Below the pieces are notes generated by a model. The model searched no databases, was not told the origin of the DNA, and saw only the letters and a program-made list of their open reading frames with translations. 64,000 bases of DNA from Paraburkholderia sp. BL10I2N1 (GTDB taxonomy: Bacteria; Pseudomonadota; Gammaproteobacteria; Burkholderiales; Burkholderiaceae): assembly GCF_004361815.1 (NCBI RefSeq), contig NZ_SNWA01000001.1:1922001-1986000 (forward strand), written 5' to 3'. The number at the start of each line of letters is the position of its first letter. Within the stretch, counting starts at the first letter, position 1. A program made the position numbers and the translations under genes. This document shows, one piece after another, positions 46,828 to 57,635 of this stretch.

Positions 46828-48264
46828 ATGCATCGCGCCACCAAGATTGTCGCCACCATCGGCCCGGCTTCCAGCACGCCGGAAATCCTGCTGCAAATGA
46901 TGCACGCCGGACTCGACGTGGTGCGGCTCAACTTCTCGCACGGCACCGCCGACGACCACCGCCAACGCGCCGAGTTCGTCCGCGAGGCGGCCCGCCAGGT
47001 GGGCCGCGAAGTCGCCATCATGGCCGACCTGCAAGGCCCGAAGATTCGCGTCGGCAAGTTCGAAAACGGCAAGACGACGCTGATCGCGGGAAATTCGTTC
47101 ATTCTCGACGCCGGCTGCGAACTCGGTAACGACGAGCGCGTCGGGCTGGATTACAAGGATCTGCCGCGCGACCTGAAACCGGGCGACGTGCTGCTGCTGA
47201 ACGACGGCCTGATCGTGCTGAACGTCACGCGCGTGCTCGGCGACGAGATTCACACCACGGTGAAGATCGGCGGCGAGCTGTCGAACAACAAGGGCATCAA
47301 CCGCCAGGGCGGCGGCCTGACGGCGCCCGCGCTGACCGAGAAAGACATGGAGGACATCCGCACGGCGATGTCGCTCGGCGCGGATTATGTCGCGGTATCG
47401 TTCCCGAAGAACGCCACCGACATGGAAATGGCCCGTCAGCTTGCCAATATCGCCGGCGCACCTTACGGCATCAAGCCGAAGATGATCGCGAAGATCGAGC
47501 GCGCCGAAGCGATTCCGGCGCTGCAGGGCATTCTCGATGCATCCGACGGCATCATGGTCGCGCGTGGCGATCTGGCGGTGGAAGTGGGCAATGCCGCAGT
47601 GCCGGCGCTGCAAAAGCGCATGATCCGCATGGCGCGTGATTCGAACAAGTTCGTCATCACCGCGACGCAGATGATGGAATCGATGATCTACGCGCCGGTG
47701 CCAACCCGCGCCGAGGTGTCGGACGTCGCGAACGCGGTGCTGGACGGCACGGACGCCGTAATGCTGTCGGCCGAATCGGCGGCGGGCAAGTACCCGGTGC
47801 AGACCATCGAAACGATGGCGGCCATCTGTCTCGAAGCAGAAAAGTCGGAACAGTCGGAGCTGGACAAGGATTTCCTCGACCGCACGTTCACGCGGATCGA
47901 CCAGTCGATCGCGATGGGCGCGCTGTTCACCGCCTATCATCTCGGCGCGAAGGCGATCGTGGCGCTCACCGAGTCGGGATCGACTGCGCTGTGGATGTCG
48001 CGCCACTGGACACACGTGCCGATTTTCGCGCTCACGCCGCGAACCGGCAGCGAGCGGGCGATGGCGTTGTACCGCAACGTGACGTCGCTGCATCTGGACA
48101 CCAACACCGACCGCGATACCGCCCTGCAGCAGGCGCTGGAGGCGGTGGTGAGCAAAGGGTATGCATCGCGCGGCGACATGGTCGTGCTGACCGTCGGCGA
48201 GCCGATGGGTCAGGCCGGGGGAACGAACACGCTGAAGATTGTGCGGGTGGGTGAACCGTACTGA
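46828..48264 (+). CDS. pyk: Pyruvate kinase
   Basis: A 478-aa enzyme of lower glycolysis. Family motifs: TKIVATIGPASSTPEILLQM, RLNFSHGTADDH, the active-site signature MIAKIERAEAIPAL, DGIMVARGDLAVEVG and TATQMMESMI. The ATG at 46828 follows GAGGAG and matches the usual family start. It lies between pgk and fba in the same direction. Confidence 0.97.
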   Translation: MHRATKIVATIGPASSTPEILLQMMHAGLDVVRLNFSHGTADDHRQRAEFVREAARQVGREVAIMADLQGPKIRVGKFENGKTTLIAGNSFILDAGCELGNDERVGLDYKDLPRDLKPGDVLLLNDGLIVLNVTRVLGDEIHTTVKIGGELSNNKGINRQGGGLTAPALTEKDMEDIRTAMSLGADYVAVSFPKNATDMEMARQLANIAGAPYGIKPKMIAKIERAEAIPALQGILDASDGIMVARGDLAVEVGNAAVPALQKRMIRMARDSNKFVITATQMMESMIYAPVPTRAEVSDVANAVLDGTDAVMLSAESAAGKYPVQTIETMAAICLEAEKSEQSELDKDFLDRTFTRIDQSIAMGALFTAYHLGAKAIVALTESGSTALWMSRHWTHVPIFALTPRTGSERAMALYRNVTSLHLDTNTDRDTALQQALEAVVSKGYASRGDMVVLTVGEPMGQAGGTNTLKIVRVGEPY

Positions 48265-48442
48265 TCAGCCCGTTTTTGCAACGATCGGCACGGCAGGCAG
48301 GCCGCACTTCCGCGAGAGGCCGCGCGACCCTTTGAGAGGTGTTCAGAGGTAGCGCGCACAGGAATGCAGCTTGCTTCGCGATAAAATCGCAAAAATTAGA
48401 TGCCGACGTCACAGGATTCGTTTCAATCTAAGGAGTATCACC

Positions 48443-49507
48443 ATGCCTCTCGTATCAATGCGTCAATTGCTGGACCATGCCGCCGAAAACGGCTATGGCC
48501 TCCCGGCATTCAACGTGAATAACCTGGAACAGGTGCAGGCGATCATGGCGGCGGCGGACCAGGTCGGCGCGCCCGTCATCATGCAGGCATCGGCCGGCGC
48601 CCGGAAGTACGCGGGTGAGCCGTTCCTGCGACACCTGATCGAAGCGGCCATCGAGTCGTATCCGCACATTCCGGTCGTGATGCATCAGGATCACGGACAA
48701 TCGCCGGCGGTGTGCATGGCGGCCATGCGCAGCGGTTTCACCAGTGTGATGATGGACGGTTCGCTCGAAGCCGACGGCAAGTCGGTGGCCTCGTATGAGT
48801 ACAACGTCGATGTGTCGCGCAAGGTGGTTGAAATGGCGCACTCGATCGGCGTGACGGTCGAAGCGGAACTGGGCGTGCTCGGTTCGCTGGAAACGATGAA
48901 GGGCGACAAGGAAGACGGCCACGGCGCGGAAGGCACGATGACCCGTGAGCAGCTGCTGACCGACGTCGAACAGGCCGCCGACTTCGTCAAACTCACGCAG
49001 TGCGACGCGCTGGCGATCGCGATCGGTACGTCGCATGGCGCGTACAAGTTCACGAAAAAGCCGACGGGCGATATCCTGTCGATCCAGCGTATCAAGGAAA
49101 TTCACCAGCGCATTCCGAATACGCACCTGGTGATGCATGGTTCATCGTCGGTGCCGCAGGATCTGCTCGCGGAAATCCGCGAATTCGGCGGCGACATGAA
49201 GGAAACCTACGGCGTGCCGGTCGAAGAAATTCAGGAAGGCATCCGTAACGGTGTGCGCAAGGTCAATATCGACACCGACCTGCGTCTCGCGATTACGGGC
49301 GCGATCCGTCGCTATCTGGCGGAAAATCCGTCGATGTTCGACCCGCGCGACTACCTGAAGCCGGCTCGCGAAGCCGCGAAGAAGGTTTGCGTGGACCGCT
49401 TTGTGGCATTCGGCTGCGAAGGCCAGGCTGCGAAAATCAAGCCGATCCCGCTCGACAGGATGGCTGAGAAGTACAAGGCGGGTGGCCTGGCACAGATCGT
49501 CCGCTAA
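48443..49507 (+). CDS. fba: Class II fructose-bisphosphate aldolase
   Basis: A 354-aa zinc-dependent aldolase: [11 protein letters not shown] (zinc ligand His), [36 protein letters not shown] and [21 protein letters not shown] precedes the ATG. Third glycolytic gene in the run pgk-pyk-fba. Confidence 0.97.
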   Translation: MPLVSMRQLLDHAAENGYGLPAFNVNNLEQVQAIMAAADQVGAPVIMQASAGARKYAGEPFLRHLIEAAIESYPHIPVVMHQDHGQSPAVCMAAMRSGFTSVMMDGSLEADGKSVASYEYNVDVSRKVVEMAHSIGVTVEAELGVLGSLETMKGDKEDGHGAEGTMTREQLLTDVEQAADFVKLTQCDALAIAIGTSHGAYKFTKKPTGDILSIQRIKEIHQRIPNTHLVMHGSSSVPQDLLAEIREFGGDMKETYGVPVEEIQEGIRNGVRKVNIDTDLRLAITGAIRRYLAENPSMFDPRDYLKPAREAAKKVCVDRFVAFGCEGQAAKIKPIPLDRMAEKYKAGGLAQIVR

Positions 49508-49568
49508 GCTGTTTATTCAGCAGTAACCTGGCCGGAACCCTGGCCATCTGGCCAGGTTGTTGTTCGAC

Positions 49569-49609
49569 CGCCGTTCCCGCATGATCTGGGGAACGGCGTT
49601 TCCCTTTTG
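49569..49609 (+). terminator. Rho-independent terminator after fba
   Basis: Stem CGCCGTTCCC / GGGAACGGCG with a 10-base loop, followed by TTTCCCTTTT. A weaker hairpin (AACCTGGCC/GGCCAGGTT) lies before it at 49525-49558. Confidence 0.7.
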
Positions 49610-49650
49610 TTCCGGTCTCACTTTTTGCCTCATTTTTGCGAACTACGACG

Positions 49651-50541
49651 ATGTCTACCCTTTACGAATCTACGCTCCGCTCGCTGCCGCTACTCGGCCG
49701 CGGCAAGGTCCGCGACAACTATGCGGTGGGCAACGACCAGTTGCTGATCGTCACGACTGACCGTCTGTCGGCGTTCGACGTCATCATGGGCGAGCCGATT
49801 CCGGACAAGGGTCGCGTGCTGAACCAGATGGCCAACTTCTGGTTCGACAGGCTCAAGCACATCGTGCCGAATCACCTGACGGGCGTCGAGCCAGAATCGG
49901 TCGTCGCTCCCGATGAAGTCGAGCAGGTAAAAGGCCGCGCGGTGGTCGTGAAACGCCTCGAACCGATCCTCGTCGAAGCCGTGGTGCGCGGCTATCTGGC
50001 CGGCAGCGGCTGGAAGGACTATCAGACAACCGGTTCCGTGTGCGGCGTGGAATTGCCGCCGGGCCTGCAAAATGCGCAGAAGCTGCCTGAGCCGATCTTT
50101 ACGCCGGCCGCCAAGGCCGAAATGGGCCACCACGACGAAAACATCACGTATAACGAGATGGAGCGCCGGATCGGCACGGAACTGTCGGCCACGATCCGCG
50201 ACATCTCGATTCGCCTGTACAAGGAAGCCGCCGATTACGCCGCCACGCGCGGCATCATCATCGCGGACACGAAGTTCGAATTCGGTCTGGATAACCACGG
50301 CAAGCTCTACTTGATGGATGAAGCGCTGACGGCCGATTCGTCGCGGTTCTGGCCGGCAGACCAGTACCAGGTGGGCACGAACCCCCCGTCGTTCGACAAG
50401 CAGTTCGTCCGTGACTGGCTGGAAACCCAGCCATGGAAGAAAGAGCCGCCCGCGCCGAAACTGCCGGACGAGGTTGTCACGAGGACCGGCCAGAAGTACC
50501 AGGAAGCGCTCGAGCGCCTGACCGGGCAGAAGCTCGCCTGA
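49651..50541 (+). CDS. purC: SAICAR synthase
   Basis: A 296-aa purine biosynthesis enzyme that joins aspartate to [56 protein letters not shown] and [20 protein letters not shown] are typical. First of the purC-purE-purK run. Confidence 0.97.
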   Translation: MSTLYESTLRSLPLLGRGKVRDNYAVGNDQLLIVTTDRLSAFDVIMGEPIPDKGRVLNQMANFWFDRLKHIVPNHLTGVEPESVVAPDEVEQVKGRAVVVKRLEPILVEAVVRGYLAGSGWKDYQTTGSVCGVELPPGLQNAQKLPEPIFTPAAKAEMGHHDENITYNEMERRIGTELSATIRDISIRLYKEAADYAATRGIIIADTKFEFGLDNHGKLYLMDEALTADSSRFWPADQYQVGTNPPSFDKQFVRDWLETQPWKKEPPAPKLPDEVVTRTGQKYQEALERLTGQKLA

Positions 50542-50569
50542 CGCCTGCGAAAATAAGGAAGTCCGTACG

Positions 50570-51088
50570 ATGAATGAAGTCCAGACCGCCCACATGCATG
50601 CCGCGCCGATGGTCGGCGTGCTGATGGGCTCCAGTTCCGACTGGGAAATCATGAAGCATGCCGTTGCGATCCTGCGGGAATTCGGCGTGCCTTACGAAGC
50701 GAGGGTGGTGTCGGCGCACCGGATGCCCGACGAGATGTTCGAATACGCAGAAGGCGCTCGTGAGCGCGGCCTGCGCGCGATTATTGCCGGTGCCGGCGGC
50801 GCCGCGCATCTGCCGGGTATGCTGGCTGCCAAAACCACGGTGCCCGTACTTGGCGTGCCGGTGGCCAGCAAGTATCTGAAGGGCGTCGATTCGTTGCATT
50901 CGATCGTGCAGATGCCGAAGGGCGTGCCGGTCGCAACGTTCGCGATTGGCGAAGCGGGTGCGGCGAACGCAGCGCTCTTCGCTGTGTCGATTCTGAGCGT
51001 CACGTCGACCGAATACGCGAACCAGCTTGCCGCGTTCCGTGTGCGCCAGAACGAAGCGGCACATGCAATGGTGTTGCCCGCGCTGTGA
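50570..51088 (+). CDS. purE: N5-CAIR mutase
   Basis: A 172-aa class I Pur[36 protein letters not shown] and [17 protein letters not shown] show the active site. AAGGAA precedes the ATG. Works with PurK. Confidence 0.97.
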   Translation: MNEVQTAHMHAAPMVGVLMGSSSDWEIMKHAVAILREFGVPYEARVVSAHRMPDEMFEYAEGARERGLRAIIAGAGGAAHLPGMLAAKTTVPVLGVPVASKYLKGVDSLHSIVQMPKGVPVATFAIGEAGAANAALFAVSILSVTSTEYANQLAAFRVRQNEAAHAMVLPAL

Positions 51089-51157
51089 GCGCGATTCGCT
51101 TTTCCCTGCCTGACCCCCGGCCCATGCGCGGCGCTCAGCTTGGCGCACCGGCCGTGA

Positions 51158-52366
<1,209 letters not shown>

Positions 52367-52379
52367 GACCGCTGTCACC

Positions 52380-53420
52380 ATGCCAGACCAACCGAAACAG
52401 GCCGACGAATCAATGCCGGTTAGCGTAGAAGAGATCGAGCATGCCGCTGCGCTGCTGGACGCGGGTGAGCTCGTCGCTTTTCCGACCGAGACCGTTTACG
52501 GTCTCGGAGGCGACGCGGAGAGCGCCGAAGCGGTGGCGCGCATCTACGCGGCGAAGGGGCGGCCGGCGAATCATCCGGTTATTGTCCATCTTGCGCCGAA
52601 TGGCGATCCCGGCTATTGGGTCGAACATCTCCCTGCCGAGGCACAGCGGCTCATCGATGCCTTCTGGCCGGGTCCGCTCACGCTGATCCTGAAGCGCGCT
52701 GCGCATATTCCGGCGGCCGTGAGCGGTGGACAGGATTCGGTCGGGCTGCGCTGTCCGTCCCATCCGGTCGCGCAGGCAGTGCTTGCTGCATTCAGCGCGC
52801 GGCGTGGTGGACACGGCGGTGTCGGGGCGCCGTCGGCGAACCGCTTCGGACATGTAAGCCCGACTACCGCGCAGCACGTGCGCGATGAGTTCGGCAGTTC
52901 CATCTACGTGCTCGATGGCGGATCGTCGGACGTCGGGATCGAATCGACGATTCTGGATCTGTCGCGCGGGTTTCCGGCGCTGCTTCGACCCGGACGCGTG
53001 ACGCCGCAAGAAATCGCCACGGTGCTCGGCGAAATGCCGCGTTTGCTGGACGGTTCAGACGCCACGGCGCCGCGCGCGTCGGGGACCTTGAAGGCGCACT
53101 ATGCGCCGCGTACGCCTCTTCTGTTGCTGCGCTTTGATGCGATCGAGTCGTTGCTCGCTACGCGGAAGGCTCATGAGCGCGTGGCGCTTGTCGCGCGGGC
53201 TTCGCGAGCCGGGCATTGGGCGCAGGCCGACGGTGTGCACTTCGTCGCCGCACCCGAGGACCCGCGCGTGTACGCGCGCGAACTTTACGGTCTATTGCGT
53301 GCACTCGATCGCGCAGACGTCGAGCGTATCCTGATTGAGAAGCTCCCCGACACGATCGAATGGATTGCCGTCAATGACCGGCTGGGCAGAGCGGCAGCCG
53401 CTTTCGAGGCTCAGGGGTAA
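52380..53420 (+). CDS. L-threonylcarbamoyladenylate synthase (Sua5 type)
   Basis: A 346-aa long-form enzyme of the Sua5/YwlC family, which makes threonylcarbamoyl-AMP for the tRNA t6A modification. The YrdC-like domain shows LVAFPTETVYGLGGDAES, AKGRPANHPVIVHL, RCPSHPVAQAVL and APSANRFGHVSPTTAQHV. A linker and a C-terminal Sua5 domain follow (SGTLKAHYAPRTPLLLL onward). Starts 14 bases after purK. Confidence 0.93.
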   Translation: MPDQPKQADESMPVSVEEIEHAAALLDAGELVAFPTETVYGLGGDAESAEAVARIYAAKGRPANHPVIVHLAPNGDPGYWVEHLPAEAQRLIDAFWPGPLTLILKRAAHIPAAVSGGQDSVGLRCPSHPVAQAVLAAFSARRGGHGGVGAPSANRFGHVSPTTAQHVRDEFGSSIYVLDGGSSDVGIESTILDLSRGFPALLRPGRVTPQEIATVLGEMPRLLDGSDATAPRASGTLKAHYAPRTPLLLLRFDAIESLLATRKAHERVALVARASRAGHWAQADGVHFVAAPEDPRVYARELYGLLRALDRADVERILIEKLPDTIEWIAVNDRLGRAAAAFEAQG

Positions 53421-53580
53421 GGGTACGGGTGCCGATACCGGCTTGAAGCTGGGGGCAGCGGCGGGTCCTTACTGCGCCGATGGACAAAAAGCTTGGCATT
53501 GTCGAGCCGGATTTTTGCAGAGCAGCGCGCCAGACGGGAGGCGAAACACTGCGCTTCGCTCGGTTCCCTGGAAGGAATAT

Positions 53581-55257
53581 TCAACGCGGATTGCGGCGAC
53601 TCGGGTTTCTCCTGGCCTTGCCGCGTGGTTCCTCGGGCGCGGCGGGCATGGCCGTCGACGGGCCCTTATAGATCCATTCGAGCAGCGAGTCATGAGCGGC
53701 CCGCGCCGCTTCAGCGTGCTCATCGTTGATGAAGCTGACGACGACATAGCTCTCGCCGTCCGCCGACGCGACGTAACCGGCGATGGCGCGCACGTCGCGC
53801 AGCGTGCCGGTCTTGATATGCGCGTTGCCCCCGACGGGTAGTGTCGTCAGCCGGTTGCGCATCGTGCCGTCGACGCCAGCAATCGGCAGCGATTCGACGA
53901 ATACCTGCGCAACCGGGCTGGAGTTGGCCGACTGCAGCAGGTCGGCGAGCGAGAGGGCGGTAATGTGCTCGTCACGCGACAGCCCGGAGCCGTTTTCGAG
54001 CTGCAGATACTCGGTCGGCAGCGCGCTGCGGTGCATGAAGGTGTCGACGGCGTCGATCGATTTTTGTGGCGTCGCAGGCGCCTTGTAGATTGCCGCACCA
54101 ATCGTCAGGAACAGGTTGCGCGCCATCGTGTTGTTACTGTACTTGTTGATGTCGCGAACGATGTCAGATAGCACCGGCCCTTCGTGGACCGCAATCGGGC
54201 GCGTGCCGGCGGGCACCGCGCCTTCTCGCATCGTGCCATTGAAGGTGCCTCCAGTCCGTTGCCAGAGCGCAAGGAAGCCGCCGGCAAAGAATGCCGAGTG
54301 ATCCAGCACGGCGACGTTGATCGTGCGGTCGCCGCAGCGCAGCGGGTAGTCGCCGGCGAACGACGCGGACACCGTGCCGTTTGGCATCGGCGTGACGGTG
54401 GGTGTAACGGCGGTCGATTCGCCGCGGCACGGGCCGCCTGTCGCGTGCAGCTGGTTGTCGATCTGCAGTTGTGCGAGGGCGGGCAACACGTCGACCGCGA
54501 CGGTGCCATCCGGCGACGGCGTCAGCGTGAACGACAGCGATTTGAACGCATACAGCAGCGGATCCGGACCGACGTTGTACGGCGCCGTGACGTCGTCGTC
54601 GAACGGCGGCAGATCGCGCGTCGACGGATCGAAGAAGCGTTTGTCGAGCACGAGTGCTCCGTCGATCCCGTTGATGCCGGCATTGCGGATTTTCTGCACG
54701 AGGTCGATCAGTTCTTCCGGCACGAGTTTCGGGTCGCCCGTGCCCTGAATGTAGAGGTTGCCGTGCAGCACGCCGTTGCCGTCGACGGTGCCGTCGGCAT
54801 ACGCACTCGTGCGCCAGCGATAGTCGGGGCCGAGGATCGAAAGGCCGGCATAGGTCGTGACGAGCTTCATCGTCGAGGCGGGCATCATCGGTTTGCCGGC
54901 ATTGAGCGCGACGATCGGCGTGCGGTCGCCGACCTTTTCCACCACGACGCTGATCGCGGACAGCGGGACATGCGCGCGCTCGAGCCCGGCCATGACCGAA
55001 GGTGGCAGCACCGTGCTGACGTTGACGGCAGGATGGGTGGCCTTGACGCGCGCGTGCGCCGGCAACGGCGCGGCCAGAGCGAGCGCAAGCATGAGCGCGA
55101 ACGCCGCGCAGCCGGGCAGCATCGCAGCGGCGCGCAACGGCTGTGTAGGGAGCGCGGCGCCGGGCTTGCCCAGACGGTACGACGTAGTGTTGAAAACAGA
55201 CGAAAGAGGGCGAACCGGCAGGCGGCGCGCAAGTGAAGAGAAAAATGCGTTCGTCAT
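53581..55257 (-). CDS. dacB: D-Ala-D-Ala carboxypeptidase/endopeptidase (PBP4)
   Basis: A 558-aa periplasmic peptidoglycan enzyme of the PBP4 (S13) family. The three motifs are SxxK (PASTMKLVTTYAGL), SxN (YSNNTMARNLFL) and KTG (HIKTGTLRDVRAIAG). The hydrophobic signal LPGCAAFALMLALALAAP lies unusually far in (about residues 47-65), so a later start such as the ATG for MLPGCAAF is possible. A basic tail (KARRNPSRRNPR) ends the protein. Confidence 0.93.
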   Translation of the reverse strand: MTNAFFSSLARRLPVRPLSSVFNTTSYRLGKPGAALPTQPLRAAAMLPGCAAFALMLALALAAPLPAHARVKATHPAVNVSTVLPPSVMAGLERAHVPLSAISVVVEKVGDRTPIVALNAGKPMMPASTMKLVTTYAGLSILGPDYRWRTSAYADGTVDGNGVLHGNLYIQGTGDPKLVPEELIDLVQKIRNAGINGIDGALVLDKRFFDPSTRDLPPFDDDVTAPYNVGPDPLLYAFKSLSFTLTPSPDGTVAVDVLPALAQLQIDNQLHATGGPCRGESTAVTPTVTPMPNGTVSASFAGDYPLRCGDRTINVAVLDHSAFFAGGFLALWQRTGGTFNGTMREGAVPAGTRPIAVHEGPVLSDIVRDINKYSNNTMARNLFLTIGAAIYKAPATPQKSIDAVDTFMHRSALPTEYLQLENGSGLSRDEHITALSLADLLQSANSSPVAQVFVESLPIAGVDGTMRNRLTTLPVGGNAHIKTGTLRDVRAIAGYVASADGESYVVVSFINDEHAEAARAAHDSLLEWIYKGPSTAMPAAPEEPRGKARRNPSRRNPR

Positions 55258-55529
55258 GAAAAGGCGGTCAGGCGGAAGATCACGGCTTGTAAGGCGGCGC
55301 GTCGGTTGGCGCGGGTCGGCAACCGCGAACGGGAGTCAGCAGGAAACGCACCCTGCGTAGCAAAAGCGCTTATTGTAGAGACAAGCGATGCTGCTGCGCG
55401 GAAAAGGCGCTCGCGAAACGCACGGGCCCGACGAACCGCAAAAACGCACGGGCAAAGCGCGAGCGCACGTACGCCGCTGGGTCCGGAGGCTAGAATGCGT
55501 GATCACGAACGATTTGAAACGGTAGAGCG

Positions 55530-56192
55530 ATGCGCATACTGCTTGTCGAAGACGACCGGATGATTGCCGAAGGCGTGCGCAAGGCGCTGCGCGGCGAGGG
55601 CTTTGCCGTTGACTGGGTGCAGGACGGCGAATCCGCGTTGAACGCGGTGTCAGGCGAACCTTACGATCTCGTGCTGCTGGACCTGGGTCTGCCGAAACGC
55701 GATGGTCTCGATGTACTGCGTTCGCTGCGTGCCCGCGGCCTGGCGATTCCCGTGTTGATCGTCACCGCGCGCGACGCGATCGCGGATCGCGTCAAGGGAC
55801 TCGATGCCGGTGCCGACGATTACCTCGTCAAACCCTTCGATCTCGACGAACTCGGCGCCCGCATGCGCGCGCTGATTCGGCGCCAGTCGGGCCGCAGCGA
55901 TTCGACGATCCGCCACGGCCGGCTCACGCTCGATCCTGCGGCACATCAGGTCACACTCGAAGGTGCGCCGGTCGCCTTGTCCGCGCGCGAATTTGCGCTG
56001 CTCGAAGCGCTGATGGCGCGGCCGGGGGCGGTGCTGTCGAAGAGCCAGCTCGAAGAAAAAATGTACGGGTGGGGTGAGGAGATCGGCAGCAACACGGTTG
56101 AAGTCTATATCCACGCGCTGCGCAAAAAGCTTGGCGCGGACGTGATCCGCAATGTGCGCGGTCTCGGTTACATGCTCGCGAAGGATGTCTGA
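55530..56192 (+). CDS. OmpR-family response regulator, PmrA/QseB-like
   Basis: A 220-aa protein. The receiver has LLVEDDRMIAEGVRKALR, the phosphoacceptor Asp in LVLLDLGLPKRDG, and Lys in DDYLVKPFDL. The winged helix has LSAREFALLEALMARPGAVL and VEVYIHALRKKLGADVIRN, close to the QseB/PmrA branch. It overlaps its kinase gene by eight bases. The TTTAAG repeat before the protease gene at 57636 is a likely target. Confidence 0.92.
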   Translation: MRILLVEDDRMIAEGVRKALRGEGFAVDWVQDGESALNAVSGEPYDLVLLDLGLPKRDGLDVLRSLRARGLAIPVLIVTARDAIADRVKGLDAGADDYLVKPFDLDELGARMRALIRRQSGRSDSTIRHGRLTLDPAAHQVTLEGAPVALSAREFALLEALMARPGAVLSKSQLEEKMYGWGEEIGSNTVEVYIHALRKKLGADVIRNVRGLGYMLAKDV

Positions 56193-57498
56193 GCTGATGC
56201 GCTCGATTCGCCGTCAACTGCTGTTCTGGCTGCTCGCAATCGTGCTTGCCGGGGTGGGCATCGCGGGCTGGCTGATCTATCGTCAGGCACTCGCCGAAGC
56301 GAACGAATTGTTCGATTATCAGTTGCAGGAGATCGCCGCCGCGCTGCCCGCCGAGCCTTTTTCGCAGGTGCTCGGCTCCCAGGATACAGGCGACGAAGGC
56401 ATCGTGCTGCAAATCTGGAATCGTAACGGCATGCTGATGTATTACTCGCATCCGCGCGCGCCGCTCGCGCCACGCGCCGAACTCGGCTTCACGACGGAGC
56501 ACACCGATCGCGGCGACTGGCGCGTGTACGGTGCGATCGTCGGCGATAACGTCGTGCAGCTGGCACAACCGGTTTCGGTGCGCAACCGGCTCGCGGCGAA
56601 CGTGGCGCTGCGCACCTTGTGGCCGCTGATTGTCCTGCTGCCGTTACTCGGTCTGGCGGTGTGGATCGTCGTCGGGCGCGGTCTGAAGCCGCTGCGGCGC
56701 GTGACGGATGCGCTCGATACGCGTCATCCCGAAGCACTCGATCCGTTGCCGGACCGACGCCTGCCGCAGGAAGTCCAGCCGCTCGTACACGCCCTGAATG
56801 GACTGCTGGAGCGGCTTGCCACGGCACTCCATACGCAGAGGGCGTTTGTCGCCGATGCTGCGCACGAATTGCGCACTCCGCTTGCTGCATTGCAGATCCA
56901 GTCGCAACTCGTCGCCCGCGCGCGCGACGACAGCTCGCGTCAGGAAGCGCTCGATGATCTGCAGGCGGGCGTTACGCGCGCGACGCGTCTTGCCGAACAG
57001 CTCCTTGCCCTGGCCCGCGCCGAACCCGATGGGCGTGTCTCGACAACGGCACTGGACCTGCATGCGCTTCTCGACGAATGTGTGGTGGCATGCGTGCCGC
57101 TCGCGCAGCAGCGCAACGTCGATCTCGGCATCGACACAAATGAACCAGCGACCGTGACCGGTGACGCCGAAGCGCTGCGTGTCATGTTCAACAATCTGCT
57201 CGACAACGCGACGAAATACACCCCGGCGGGTGGGCGGGTCGATGTGAGCCTCAAGGTCGAGGGCGGCCGTCCGGTCGTGCGTATCGCCGACGCGGGGCCG
57301 GGCATTCCGGTTGAGGAGCGCGAGCGTGTCTTCGACCGCTTCTATCGCGTCGGCGCAGGCGCAAACCGCGTACGCACCGACGTCGCGGGCAGCGGTCTTG
57401 GGCTCGCGATCGTCAAACGCATCGCGCTTCAACACGAGGTGCAACTGACGCTGGGGGAATCGGCGGCAGGCGGCCTGCTTGTGACCGTGCGGTTCTGA
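56185..57498 (+). CDS. Sensor histidine kinase, QseC/PmrB-like
   Basis: A 437-aa kinase. Two membrane helices (LLFWLLAIVLAGVGIAGWLI and LWPLIVLLPLLGLAVWIVV) flank a short periplasmic domain of about 125 residues. HAMP, H-box (ADAAHELRTPLAALQIQ), N-box (FNNLLDNATKYTPAGG), G1 (DAGPGIP) and G2 (GSGLGLAIVKRI) follow. Start at 56185 inside the regulator's last codons; ATG at 56197 is an alternative. Confidence 0.91.
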   Translation: MSELMRSIRRQLLFWLLAIVLAGVGIAGWLIYRQALAEANELFDYQLQEIAAALPAEPFSQVLGSQDTGDEGIVLQIWNRNGMLMYYSHPRAPLAPRAELGFTTEHTDRGDWRVYGAIVGDNVVQLAQPVSVRNRLAANVALRTLWPLIVLLPLLGLAVWIVVGRGLKPLRRVTDALDTRHPEALDPLPDRRLPQEVQPLVHALNGLLERLATALHTQRAFVADAAHELRTPLAALQIQSQLVARARDDSSRQEALDDLQAGVTRATRLAEQLLALARAEPDGRVSTTALDLHALLDECVVACVPLAQQRNVDLGIDTNEPATVTGDAEALRVMFNNLLDNATKYTPAGGRVDVSLKVEGGRPVVRIADAGPGIPVEERERVFDRFYRVGAGANRVRTDVAGSGLGLAIVKRIALQHEVQLTLGESAAGGLLVTVRF

Positions 57499-57560
57499 TT
57501 TCCCGGGGGTGAAAGACCTTCCGCAGGCAGAACGGGAAAGGGTTTTCGGGTCGTAGCAAG

Positions 57561-57577
57561 TTTAAGACTCCTTTAAG
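57561..57577 (+). promoter_or_regulatory. PmrA-box-like direct repeat
   Basis: TTTAAG-ACTCC-TTTAAG, an exact direct repeat with 11-base period, as in PmrA/QseB-type binding sites. It sits 59 bases before the protease start and just downstream of the two-component genes. Confidence 0.65.
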
Positions 57578-57635
57578 CGATGCCGCGTACGCTTCGAATC
57601 AATTCTGGAGCACGTCTTCCCGTCAGGAGTACACG

